A stretch of 64,000 nt of DNA from Rhizopus arrhizus (taxonomy: Eukaryota > Mucoromycota > Mucoromycetes > Mucorales > Rhizopodaceae): the NCBI GenBank assembly GCA_024220505.1, contig JAKZZE010000003.1, positions 806,001 to 870,000 of the forward strand, given 5' to 3'. The notes under the pieces are model-generated. The model worked only from the letters and a program-made list of their open reading frames with translations, searched no databases and was not told where the DNA came from. The stretch's first letter is position 1, and each line of letters begins with the position of its first letter. A program made the translations under genes and the position numbers. Below are positions 51,501 through 61,818 of the stretch, piece after piece.

Positions 51501-52395
51501 ATACATTCATATCTTTCAGTAATCTTTATTAAAAGTAAAATTAGCTTCCTTTAGTTCGTGGCTGAAGCTTTATGGATGCCTTGGCATCCTGTTTTGTTAG
51601 TAAAAGAGCTTTAAGGTAAATAAATCAAGTACATCATGGTTTACTTTTATTAATGTTTTATTTTATACAATTTTAGATGCTTTGGCTTCTGTTGTTCCAT
51701 GATGTCTATAACCTGTTATAGCTTTGGATTTTTTTTTACTACTGGCGCGCTTTTCTTTATGGACTTTATTTACTACGCTCTTTTGTTTGCTGCTTCTACG
51801 GTCAAGGTAAGCGTATTTTCCTTTTTTTTTTGCATCTACCATTTGAATTTTTTTTATTTGATCGTTTCCATGGATCCCCTGCTCGCTTTCCCTCCTTCCC
51901 CTACCCTTTTGTAATACTGCAATGAACCAATAATATATAATCAATATGGCAATAAAGCCCAAAAATAAATGAATAAAACTACATTTTTGACCAATAATAC
52001 CGTGTTTTAAGCCTATTTTATTTCCCAATATAAATCATCCAAAGCTAAATATAGCCATAATAAGCCAATAAGGAAGCATTGCTAAAGAGCAACAGACGAA
52101 TAAGGAAGCATTAGGAAAAGGTAACAAGCCAATAAAGAAGTGGTATTAAAGAGAAACGCAAGCATGTAAGGTCCAATAGAAAGGCATCATGTTTGTGTTT
52201 CATCGTTAAAAGAATAATGAAGCGGCGCGTTGCCAAACAGTGATACTTGGTTATCGCACTGAAATAATTAACATTCAACGTAAACAGGTTCAACTTGGCA
52301 TACTGCAATAACGCTGCATTAAATATGATAAATCCCGATTAACTGAGGTATATCTGAGGGCTATCATACTTTGTAAATAACAATTATGTGTAGTG
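48504..52395 (-). mobile_element. T2: CACTA-like DNA transposon, 3892 bp, carries a four-exon gene
   Basis: Ends CACTGCACCCAATC (left) and, reversed, CACTACACATAATTG (right); 3-bp duplication CTT (48501-48503, 52396-52398). It contains the gene at 49818-51157. The left part (48504-49817) is A/T-run-rich non-coding DNA. The right part (51158-52395) has several AAG|GTAAAT and AG-type splice-like signals on the plus strand but no firm gene. No transposase is recognised. Confidence 0.68.
49818..51157 (-). pseudogene. Four-exon gene of unknown function in T2 (paralogue of 61675-62955), one stop
   Basis: Exons 51157-50753, 50692-50414, 50363-50091 and 50036-49818 (135, 93, 91 and 73 codons), three introns of 50-60 nt with GTAAG-type donors and all in phase 0. 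Total 391 residues with one in-frame TAG (50327-50325, codon 241). Exon 1: P/A-rich start (MSDRGIQFNPAPANARG), an RKR motif and a coiled coil (ELRKENDGLKEMLRKEQEEK...). Exon 2: NQRVFKLLQDYV...SDLRKYLERQYYTKK followed by a basic RKRKAAKVTRRSA. Exon 4: TEFFKLLDDQ... and IAWAFGGE. It resembles a DNA-binding or accessory protein more than a transposase, but no known domain is recognised. If the TAG is real the copy is broken. Confidence 0.7.
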
Positions 52396-52398
52396 CTT

Positions 52399-52764
52399 CT
52401 GGGACCTTAAAAAGGAAAGCGTCATTAAATGTTTTGAAGTTGCGTCTTGCCCATAGCTCAAAGAATATCACGCACCCATTGGCAAAGTACAAAGACCGTC
52501 GTACAAGTAACCATGGCAACTTGACCGCAGCAATGAACCGCAGCAAGCGACCGCAGCAAGTGATCACAACAAATGACCGCAGCAATGAACCGCAGCAGTG
52601 AACCGCAGCAATATGATTATTTTAGGAAGTCATAAGACCATTAGGAAAACATATAAATACTCGTTATTATTTTAAGAAAATAAACATTATCTTTTACAAG
52701 TTCAAATAATTCTTTTATTAACTTATACAAACTACTATTGGTTGGCCTTCCCTCAAGCACGACA
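52399..52764 (+). repeat. Main part of the 5' LTR of element 5
   Basis: Matches 57476-57841 with no difference noticed. It holds a GACCGCAGCAA-type tandem array (about 52522-52610), TATAAATA near 52651, and AATAAA-like signals. Confidence 0.9.
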
Positions 52765-52766
52765 AC

Positions 52767-52778
52767 TGGTAGCATCTG
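52767..52778 (+). promoter_or_regulatory. Primer-binding site of element 5
   Basis: TGGTAGCATCTG, 2 nt after the LTR end; the same as in element 4. Confidence 0.65.
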
Positions 52779-52986
52779 TTTGGTTATTTTATCTGGTTGT
52801 TATACCTAATTATTGAATCTATTTGGTGATTCTATTTGCGATATTTACAAGAAGGTTATTTCTTGGTTTACTCTTTTTATTTGGTTTGCTATTGGAATTT
52901 TACAAGAATTATTCTTGGGTTATTTTACTACTTGGTTATTGTCTCTCTAATTTTACAAGACTTATATTGGAACATCTTATCGGACT

Positions 52987-55900
52987 ATGTCTGGTGTTAT
53001 TGAAGAAGATATTATTATGGGAAGCCCTGGTGCTTCTGTTGCTGGAAAAGGCGTTTATTTGGACAAGGACATGCTTAATGATTTACTACGTACTCTTACT
53101 GCGAAAAGTGCTCCATCTTTTCGCGTCCGTGAACCTGATTTATATAGAGGTGAAAGATCCTCGTTAATTGTTACAAGCTGGATTAGCTCGCTGGAAACTT
53201 ATTTTGAACTGGTACCTATGCAAGAGAAAGAAAGAATACTGTACGCTGTTACTTTGCTTCGCGGTGATGCCCTTATATGGTGGAACCAATACAAGACATC
53301 TCGCATCACTCCTGAAGACTGGCCCACATTTAAAAATATATTGGAAAATGAATTTAAACCTGTCAATGCCACTCAAGCTGCTCGTGACAAGATGGCTGCC
53401 CTAACTCAACGCACTAATGTTACTTCTTACATTAATGAATTCCGCAGTCTACAATTACAAATTAAGGATATGTCGTCAGGTGATGCTTTGGATCGTTTCG
53501 TTCGTAGATTAAAGTCACAATTACGGGTCATGGTTAGATCACGTTTTCCCCATTCATTAGAAAGTGCTGAATCCATTGCTCTTGCCATTGAAGCTGCTAT
53601 GAACGATGGTGAGTATGCTATGTCGTATGCCACCAACACTCCTGCTGCCAATAATCCTTTTACGCGATCTCAGTCAACTATCCATGCTTTACCTAATGAT
53701 GATCCTATGGACTTGGATTCAATCCAACATGCTATCAATGTATTATCTAAAGCTTATCGCTTCAACAGAAAAGAGAACAATTTGGGAAGTCGTAGCACAA
53801 GTCGTCAACAAGTTCGTTGTTATGGTTGTCAAGGTGTCGGTCACATGAAGAATGAATGTCCTACTTGGAGAAAGTCTGGAAGAAGGTTTAGGCAAGGGTT
53901 TCAATCAAACAATGGAAGAAAACAACAATCTTTAAATAATGTGGAAACTGTAAATCAAGATAACAAGTCTGTAGCAAAGTTTGAAGAAGATGAATACAAT
54001 GACGATGATGATAAACAACTTCTTGCTCAAGACGGTGCTCATATTTTAAACTTCAATAATAAAGTCACTGATTTGCCCTTGTACGAAATGTGTTTATATA
54101 ATGGTAAAAATGGTAATGGCAAGATCAAAGCCCTACTTGACACCGGTGCTGGATCAAATTATATTGCCCCTCGCTTGGTCAATAATTTTATGAAGATAAT
54201 TCCTCTTCGTACTGCTAGCGAAGTAGAAACCGCTGGAGGTCATAAGATGACTATCAACAAAAAAGTAGAGTTCATACTTCGAGTTGGAAAACTATGCTAT
54301 CGAACACAAGCCTATATCTTTGATATGAAGTTCGATCTTATTTTGGGACAACAATGGTTAAAGCAAGCTAAACCTACTCCTGATTGGAAGACTAACTCTT
54401 GGGTATTATCGAATTGCAAAAGATTAAAAGAAACCATTGTGCCCTGTGTCAATCCTACCGTCGCCATGCCATTCGCGCCTGTAAGAGATTTTGCATATGT
54501 AATGTCCAAAAGGCAGTTACAACGAAGTACCAAGAAAAACCAAGTTGAAGAATTATACTTGGTTCACTTCAACGACAACAAAGCTGTAGAAAAAGTAAAC
54601 TCAACTCTTCTCAAGGAATTCAAGGACGTCTTTTGTGAAGGATCCCTGCCTGGTCTACCCCCTATGAGAACGGTTGAACATGTTATTGATACTGGAGAAG
54701 CTAAGCCTGTTAACAGGCCCCCGTTCAAAATGAGTCCACGAGAATTGGATGAATTACAAAGACAACTAAAAGAATTACTCAGTGCTGGCTTCATCCGACC
54801 TAGTTACTCTCCTTGGGGCGCTCCAGTGTTGTTTGTACGCAAGAAGGATGGCTCACTACGTATGTGTATTGATTATCGTGCAATCAACTCCCTGACCAAA
54901 AGAATCAGCACTCCTTTACCTCGCATTGATGAGTGCTTAGAACGTTTAGGAGGTGCCAAATATTTTTCAAGTATCGATCTTAAAAGTGGGTATCATCAAG
55001 TTCGTATTCGCAAGGAAGATATTCCTAAAACAGCATTCAATACCCGATATGGTTCTTATGAATTTTTGGTCTTACCGTTTGGTTTAACTAATAGTCCTCC
55101 CACTTTTCAAAAGATGATGAACGACGTACTTCGTGATTATGTGGACAAATTTGTATTGGTATATCTTGATGACATTTTGATTTTCAGCAAGACCAAAGAA
55201 GAACATGAAAAACATTTAAGAATGGTACTACAAAGACTCCGTAAAAACAAATTATATGTCAACCCCAAAAAGTGTGATTTTAACAAGAAAGAAGTTGAAT
55301 TTCTCGGTTATCGTGTATCTGAAAAAGGGGTGCTGCCTTCATCTTCAAAAATAAATGCAATTAAAGAATGGCCTCGTCCTACGAACGTGCAAGAAGTTCG
55401 TCAGTTTATTGGCTTGTGCTCACACTATCGTCGGTTCATATCTGGATTCTCAACTGTTGCAACCCCCTTGACGGACTTGACAAAAGGAACTGGAGCCAAG
55501 AAGCGTTCCATACATTGGACTAGTGAATGTGAACTTGCATTTAAGAAACTCAAGGATCTCATGTCTACAGCACCTGTGCTTCAATCGCCCGATCTGACTA
55601 AGCCATTTATCATTGAGACTGATGCTTCTGATTTTGGTGTTGGTGCAGTGCTATTACAGAAGGACGATAATAATTTGTTACATCCTATTGCATACGAATC
55701 CAAAAAGCTATCTGCTAGTGAAAGAAACTACCCGCCACAAGAACGAGAATTAATTGGAATATTGCATGCATTACGTACCTGGAGATGTTTTATAGACGGC
55801 TCTGATTATACGGTGTTTACCGATCACAATCCATTACAGTACTTACGATCTCAAAAGAAACCTACCCCTCGTTTAGTTCGGTGGTTATCCGAAATTGAAG

Positions 55901-57678
55901 CCTACGATCCAAAGATAAAATACAAACCTGGGAAGGAAAATGGTGTGCCTGACGCTTTGAGTCGACGTGATGGTCCTAACTGTACTGCCGATATGGAAGA
56001 ATTGGAACCCAAATATTTGTATCAAGTTGAACACAAGGAAGAATCTGACTGGCCAGAATATTATCGTATAAATATTCCAAGTGATATATCAGAAGCTATG
56101 AAAAAACGGATGGAACAAAACAAGGAAAAATTTGTGGTTCGTAATAACAAAGTATACCGAAAAATCAAAAATGGAAAGAAGTTCGTGCTAGTGCAGTTTT
56201 GCCCTTTCTCTCGCCGTGCTGATCTTGTGGAAAAATTCCATGCTGGATTTGGTCACCTCGGTAAAACTACAGTGTATGATCTATTAAAGAAGCGTTGGTG
56301 GTGGCCAGATATGTCAGGCGATATTCAAAAATGGTTATCATATTGCCCGCAATGTCAACTAGCTGCTAGCCCAAACAAGAATAAACATCATGCCCCAATG
56401 GTACCGTTAGATATTCCACCGGCTTTTTCACGCTGGCATCTTGACTTTATAGGAGAACTCCCCACTACAAAGAAAGGAAACAGATGGCTGCTAACTGCCG
56501 TAGACTATACAACAAACTGGCCCATTGCCCGTGCTCTTCCTGAAGCTACTGCTGAAGCTGTAGCCGACTTTATATATGAAGAAATTGTAATGAAATTTGG
56601 CTGTCCTGCTGAAATTGTAACAGATCGTGGTGCCAACTTTTTATCAAAATTAGTTAAAAGCTATTGTGAACGTCTTAATACCACTCACCGTATGACTTCT
56701 GCTTTCCACCCTCGATCAAATGGTAAATGCGAAAGGCTAAATGGTATATTGAAAACAATGTTGCGGAAGTATGTACATGGTGCGATACATATCTGGGATC
56801 AATTTGTAGACACTGCTCTCTTTGCAGCCCGTATACGTAAACATCGCTCTGCTGGTTATTCCCCATTCTATTTAGTTTATGGACGTGAACCTGTTATACC
56901 AGGTGATGATTTAAAACCTTACTTGGAGGGGTCTATAGCAAATGACCCTCGTACAATTGCTGAACATACTGCTAGAGAATTGGAAGGTCTGGGACAAGAA
57001 AGAGCTGCTGCTGAACAAAGAATGCGTGCTGTATCGGAGGCGGACAAACTTAAATGGGATGCAGTAATCACCAAAGTGGATTTTGAAGTAGGTGATCATG
57101 TTTTGTTAAGAAACGAACAAAAATATGGTTTGGAATATAACTGGATGGGTCCTTACATTATAACTGGCAAGAATGACACAACGAATATATACAAGCTGAT
57201 CTCCATTGGAGGTGAACCTTACCCGTCTTGGGTCCATGTTGATCGATTAAAAGAAGTCAAAGCTGAATCTGTTGCAACACCTTGGTACAATCCTACAGTT
57301 TCTCGTGCTGTCTGGCGTTCCCAAAATGGTGTTTCTACGCTTCCCGAACCTAACCCCAAGATTACTCCTTCTCCATCTACCGCTGTTCAAGTTGATCAGA
57401 GACGATCAACAGTCTTGGAGGGGAGTGATGTCGTAGCAAAACGTAGATTTGTCCCAACTCCACGCCAAAGACCTTCTGGGACCTTAAAAAGGAAAGCGTC
57501 ATTAAATGTTTTGAAGTTGCGTCTTGCCCATAGCTCAAAGAATATCACGCACCCATTGGCAAAGTACAAAGACCGTCGTACAAGTAACCATGGCAACTTG
57601 ACCGCAGCAATGAACCGCAGCAAGCGACCGCAGCAAGTGATCACAACAAATGACCGCAGCAATGAACCGCAGCAGTGA
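52987..57678 (+). CDS. Gag-Pol polyprotein of element 5, intact
   Basis: 1563 aa in one frame. Gag capsid about 40-220 (LYRGERSSLIVTSWISSLE); CCHC knuckle CYGCQGVGHMKNEC; protease KALLDTGAGSNYIAP; RT with FSSIDLKSGYHQV and LVYLDDILIFS; RNase H with IIETDASDFGVGAVLLQ; integrase with H-H-CPQC, WHLDFIGELP (D), VTDRGANFLS (D), HPRSNGKCERLN (E); WMGPYIITGKN at the C-terminal side. The last about 80 residues are encoded inside the 3' LTR and end in the GACCGCAGCAA repeats. All catalytic residues are present, and with identical-looking LTRs the element is probably recent and possibly active. Closest relative in the window is element 4. Confidence 0.94.
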   Translation: MSGVIEEDIIMGSPGASVAGKGVYLDKDMLNDLLRTLTAKSAPSFRVREPDLYRGERSSLIVTSWISSLETYFELVPMQEKERILYAVTLLRGDALIWWNQYKTSRITPEDWPTFKNILENEFKPVNATQAARDKMAALTQRTNVTSYINEFRSLQLQIKDMSSGDALDRFVRRLKSQLRVMVRSRFPHSLESAESIALAIEAAMNDGEYAMSYATNTPAANNPFTRSQSTIHALPNDDPMDLDSIQHAINVLSKAYRFNRKENNLGSRSTSRQQVRCYGCQGVGHMKNECPTWRKSGRRFRQGFQSNNGRKQQSLNNVETVNQDNKSVAKFEEDEYNDDDDKQLLAQDGAHILNFNNKVTDLPLYEMCLYNGKNGNGKIKALLDTGAGSNYIAPRLVNNFMKIIPLRTASEVETAGGHKMTINKKVEFILRVGKLCYRTQAYIFDMKFDLILGQQWLKQAKPTPDWKTNSWVLSNCKRLKETIVPCVNPTVAMPFAPVRDFAYVMSKRQLQRSTKKNQVEELYLVHFNDNKAVEKVNSTLLKEFKDVFCEGSLPGLPPMRTVEHVIDTGEAKPVNRPPFKMSPRELDELQRQLKELLSAGFIRPSYSPWGAPVLFVRKKDGSLRMCIDYRAINSLTKRISTPLPRIDECLERLGGAKYFSSIDLKSGYHQVRIRKEDIPKTAFNTRYGSYEFLVLPFGLTNSPPTFQKMMNDVLRDYVDKFVLVYLDDILIFSKTKEEHEKHLRMVLQRLRKNKLYVNPKKCDFNKKEVEFLGYRVSEKGVLPSSSKINAIKEWPRPTNVQEVRQFIGLCSHYRRFISGFSTVATPLTDLTKGTGAKKRSIHWTSECELAFKKLKDLMSTAPVLQSPDLTKPFIIETDASDFGVGAVLLQKDDNNLLHPIAYESKKLSASERNYPPQERELIGILHALRTWRCFIDGSDYTVFTDHNPLQYLRSQKKPTPRLVRWLSEIEAYDPKIKYKPGKENGVPDALSRRDGPNCTADMEELEPKYLYQVEHKEESDWPEYYRINIPSDISEAMKKRMEQNKEKFVVRNNKVYRKIKNGKKFVLVQFCPFSRRADLVEKFHAGFGHLGKTTVYDLLKKRWWWPDMSGDIQKWLSYCPQCQLAASPNKNKHHAPMVPLDIPPAFSRWHLDFIGELPTTKKGNRWLLTAVDYTTNWPIARALPEATAEAVADFIYEEIVMKFGCPAEIVTDRGANFLSKLVKSYCERLNTTHRMTSAFHPRSNGKCERLNGILKTMLRKYVHGAIHIWDQFVDTALFAARIRKHRSAGYSPFYLVYGREPVIPGDDLKPYLEGSIANDPRTIAEHTARELEGLGQERAAAEQRMRAVSEADKLKWDAVITKVDFEVGDHVLLRNEQKYGLEYNWMGPYIITGKNDTTNIYKLISIGGEPYPSWVHVDRLKEVKAESVATPWYNPTVSRAVWRSQNGVSTLPEPNPKITPSPSTAVQVDQRRSTVLEGSDVVAKRRFVPTPRQRPSGTLKRKASLNVLKLRLAHSSKNITHPLAKYKDRRTSNHGNLTAAMNRSKRPQQVITTNDRSNEPQQ

Positions 57679-57841
57679 ACCGCAGCAATATGATTATTTT
57701 AGGAAGTCATAAGACCATTAGGAAAACATATAAATACTCGTTATTATTTTAAGAAAATAAACATTATCTTTTACAAGTTCAAATAATTCTTTTATTAACT
57801 TATACAAACTACTATTGGTTGGCCTTCCCTCAAGCACGACA
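57429..57841 (+). repeat. 3' LTR of element 5
   Basis: 413 bp, TGTCGTAGC...AAGCACGACA, after the purine tract. It contains short GACCGCAGCAA/GAACCGCAGCA tandem units at about 57597-57688. Confidence 0.92.
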
Positions 57842-58379
57842 GTGGTGATATGTGCTATGTTCGCCAGGGCCGCCTCTTTTTCTCAAATGAAACACCGATG
57901 GGTCCGGGTGACGTAGACCGGAATAGACTTATGTATGGGTCGGACGGTTATTTGACCCTGAGTGCTGGTCGTGCTGAGACTGAAATGAAGGCGGAAGTTA
58001 AGGGTTCTCAAAAGGGTCCTTATCCTAATGCTTGATCAATCGATATTCAAGATGTAATGGTGGCCTTATGTATTTTTTGAAGAATAATGGTGGTCCCATT
58101 TAAATTGTAGAAGTATAACGGAGTGGCTAGCAGCCAATGAAAAGTATAAAAGGATTACAAGTTTTTATTGAATAAACAATATACAGTCTTCTCTTTATTT
58201 TTTTTACTTTATTCTTTTTACACTTACTTTACGCCTTTAAAGTCAATACTAGTTCTCTTTTTCCTGGTTACTGTTTTAAATTTCAAGCTATTCAAGGTAA
58301 AGCATAATCAGGGGAAAAGCATATATCAGTGGTTGTGAAGAGCACTAACAGACAATTGTAGATGAGGATAGATATAAAG
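57842..58379 (+). other. Original target DNA of element 5, with a short GC-richer ORF
   Basis: An open frame 57850-58035 (61 aa, MCYVRQGRLFFSNETPMGPG..., ends KGPYPNA) has clearly higher GC than its surroundings and could be the end of a host or transposon gene; I do not recognise it. It is followed by AT-rich DNA with TATAAAAGG near 58156, AATAAA and T-rich tracts. In the pre-insertion state this DNA lay directly upstream of tRNA-Met. Confidence 0.35.
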
Positions 58380-58744
58380 CACTGCAAATAATAGTGTAAA
58401 TTGGGTAACAAATCGTTTACCAATCTTGCGAAATAATTTACAATCGTGTACAATCAGGTAAGAGATTTATCCACGCACAGCCTCCTGTCTCTGCCACAAA
58501 TCGTGTAAGTTATTGTTCGCCCTTTGGTTATGTGATGGTGCAAGATTTGTGGCCAACACAGGAGACTGTTGGGAGACTTTTTCGTTAACTGATCTTGCAA
58601 GGTGGACCTTTCATCAGTTACGTTGTGGCTCTTGTTTATTATCAATTTGACATCTAATGGTGCTTGGTAACCAATCACGCTTTGTAAAACACTACTTTAT
58701 TTGTCTTTTTGCTCTTTTATAAACCACTCATATTGCTTTATATA

Positions 58745-60374
58745 CAGTAGCGGACAAAACTGGTGCACAAAACTTTTTTTTAGCTTTTAACTACCATTAC
58801 CTGCTCATGGTAATTGCAATAGTCATGAAACTGTACTAGAAGGAGGATATACTAGTCATTGTAATCTATGTATGTTCTAAGCATGACATTGTTAAAACTG
58901 AGCGATAAGCGTGCTTTGAATTTATAAAATCTTATATTTTCTAAAAACCGCAAAAGTGGCTAAAATCTTAGACTTTATATAATCATCTCATCTCTTGATA
59001 TTATCGGATATTCTTCTTTGCATATGCTAATAATATGCGTGTATATCATTTTCAGTAAAAGAACCCGGCTCTTTAACTATTCTTTTCCAAAGATCATCGA
59101 CCCTTTTTGATCTAGTGTCGTATCATCATACCTTTGCCATCAATTGCCACCTGGCATGCTTAAGCGGACTTAGGCCGGGATTAGTGGCGGCTAAACTTGT
59201 AGCACAGAAGCGCTGTTATCAAATATTGAGTTTGTGACATGCGTTGACTTGTGCCTTGTGTCATTGTCATACTGAAACGAGAGATTACGACGTTTTAGAC
59301 TACTATACGCTAGGCTTTTGTGGTATGAAGTAAGCGAAATATATGTGTATATTTATGAGTTCATTATACCATCGTATACCTGACACACATATTCTGGTCC
59401 TCAATATCTAATACAGCCTTAAAACATAACAGAGCAGCCAGCATGCTTCATTGTTTGATCACCGTGAAAAAATCGCTAAGGTTGCTCGACTTGCTTTCAA
59501 TATTAGTGTATACTGTCTGCATCCATAATGTTCATATTTGTTTCATTGCTAAAGATAGCAGACTTTCAGCCCTCTATAGTATACAATGGCTTGTTGTGAT
59601 ACCACATTCATCGCTTTTTCCGACTTATACAGCTGATGAAATTCTTCGATTCCTTACTTCCGGACTCAAAATCTAGCTTCCTACAGTGCCTTCAGACTAA
59701 CAGTCTGCTAATACTGTATCTTAAGGTCCTCGAAATGTGCTGAGCATCAGAAACTGTGTGTAACGGACCTTGTCCAAGCTTTAGGTTGGTGATTGAGCTA
59801 GTAACTTTTCAGACTAAAAGCGGGAGACCTTCATGATCACAAGACATTAAGTTTCTTTCTTCCCTCTTTCTCCTGTTGATTGTCCATTTAGAGATCCTTG
59901 TTACTCTAGAAATATCTGCTGTCGTACGAACTAGGCGTGTTCGAGATCTCAGAGTTTCGTTTTTACAGTTGCTTATTTTCTTAAACATATAAGGCTAGTA
60001 CTTTGTTATAGTGAATAGGGTAAAAACAAAAGGGGGGACTCAATGGGAAATACAAAATAAGTACAGTTTTATATATTTTTTAAGAGCTACTAAAATTTAC
60101 TAATATGCTGTGAAATCTGAAAGCAAACGGGAGAGATATGGGGAAAATTGAAAGAAGGCTAGACAAGCACTACATTTTTGGCGAAAATTGAAATATGCAA
60201 AAAATCACTAAAAATGACCTTATGCCTGGGGGATGTCCGGCACAGTTCCGGTTTACATAACATAATGTATATTTTGGACTGTCTTTCAGATGGTATATGC
60301 CACAAAAGTCGCAGACATATGGCGGAGATACAATGTTGATTTTAATTTTTGTGCACCAGTTTTGTCCGCTACTG
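58745..60374 (-). mobile_element. R4: 1630-bp Tc1-related element
   Basis: TA-flanked (58743-58744, 60375-60376) complete copy of the R family inside T3. T1 lacks it at the corresponding place (near 48130) and so serves as the empty site. Decayed minus-strand transposase at about 59350-59680. Confidence 0.9.
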
Positions 60375-60789
60375 TACTTCTTTATGAACCACTTATATTG
60401 CTTTATATACTTCTTTATCGACCATTCATACTGCAATAAATATTGCTTTATATACACAAAAAAATAGGGATTTTGTTTATAAAAAATAGCTTTATTTTTA
60501 TTTGAATAAAATAATAATAGCAAAATATGATATTTCTTTGCTCGTAGCGTTTTAACTGTGTACTTGACTTACCTAATGTCACCAGAATAGCAGCATCTAA
60601 TCTAAAAATACATCAATTAATCTCGTGGAACTCAAGAAGTTCTCAAAAAAAAAAAAAAAAAAGCCAAGCTCAAGGATTCAAGGATTAAAGGACTGGGGCA
60701 CTTAAAGCAAAAGAAAAAAGACATCAGTACTTCAGAACCAAAGCAAAGACAGAAAAGAGATAGAAGAGGCCAAAGCAAAGCAGCATTCA

Positions 60790-61004
60790 TCTATGACAAT
60801 TATTAGCTATCGTGTATATGTAGTAAAAGTAATAGTACCTTTCTTTAGATAGACCATGGGAAGAAAACTAGCTAAGCGTATACTCACAAGTAAAAAAAGC
60901 AACAGATATCTATAATAATTATTAGCTATTGAGTATATATAATAAAAGTGATAGTACCTTTCTTTAGATGGGCTAAGAGAAAAACCTTGCTAAGCTTTAC
61001 CAAC

Positions 61005-61050
<46 letters not shown>

Positions 61051-61195
61051 AAGCAGTACTCCTCTATAATAATTATTAGTTATCAAGTATATAGTAAAAG
61101 TAATAGCACCTTGCTTTAGGTGGACCATGAGAAAAAAAAAGAAAAAAAAAACCACCAGCCAAGCTTATACTAACAAGAAGAAGCAACTATAATCC
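60790..61195. repeat. Tandem units of about 110-150 bp in the arm of T3
   Basis: Three to four units with the shared core ATAATTATTAGCTAT...AGTAATAGTACCTTTCTTTAGA and variable A-runs, one of them about 37 A long (about 61011-61048). T1 has two to three inverted copies near 47500-47720. Confidence 0.6.
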
Positions 61196-61674
61196 TGGGA
61201 AAAAGACTTTATAAAGACCATTTGAAACATCAAGAAATCAACCAATACAATTTTACTAAAGTACAAGTACCATTAGAACAATAATAGAGTACATATAATA
61301 TTAAGAACTTACCTTTTAGAGAGAATGTTTTGTTTTAAAAAAAAAGAAAAAAAAAGGAAAAAAAAAAGGAAAAAAAAAAGTACTATTTTATAGCCTCATT
61401 TTACCAGTGTTACAGTTACCCACTATCGATTAAAAATAAGTCTTCTTTAATACTGCTTAACTATTGAAACATTCAGAGAAACTATTCATAAACAGTTTAA
61501 ACTTTTTCTTCTTTTTTTTTTATTTAAATGTAATATCTTTAACACCAAAGGCTTTTTTTTTCTTCGCTTTTTTGTAAAATAAATGAGTATCACCTTGTTT
61601 TGTATTCATCTTCAATTTATTTTGTACTCCTGTTTTTTTTTTTTTCTTCCTTTTTATATAATTTCTTTTAAAAA

Positions 61675-61786
61675 ATGTCTCGTCGTGCTGCCACTCCCAT
61701 CAACGTTCCCAGCAATGCTCCCAAGAGAGCAAGAATTTCCGTGAGCATTGCTGGATCATCATCCACCGTTGTTCCTGTTTCTGCTT

Positions 61787-61818
<32 letters not shown>

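Larger units (their letters stand above)
45805..57841 (+). mobile_element. Ty3/Gypsy element 5, with T1 and T2 nested in its 5' LTR
   Basis: GTGG duplication at 45801-45804 and 57842-57845. Right LTR 57429-57841 (413 bp). The left LTR is split into 45805-45850, base 48503 and 52399-52764: 46+1+366 = 413 bp, the same length. Purine tract GGAGGGGAGTGA before the 3' LTR. The Gag-Pol frame is intact. The element proper is about 5.5 kb. Confidence 0.9.
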
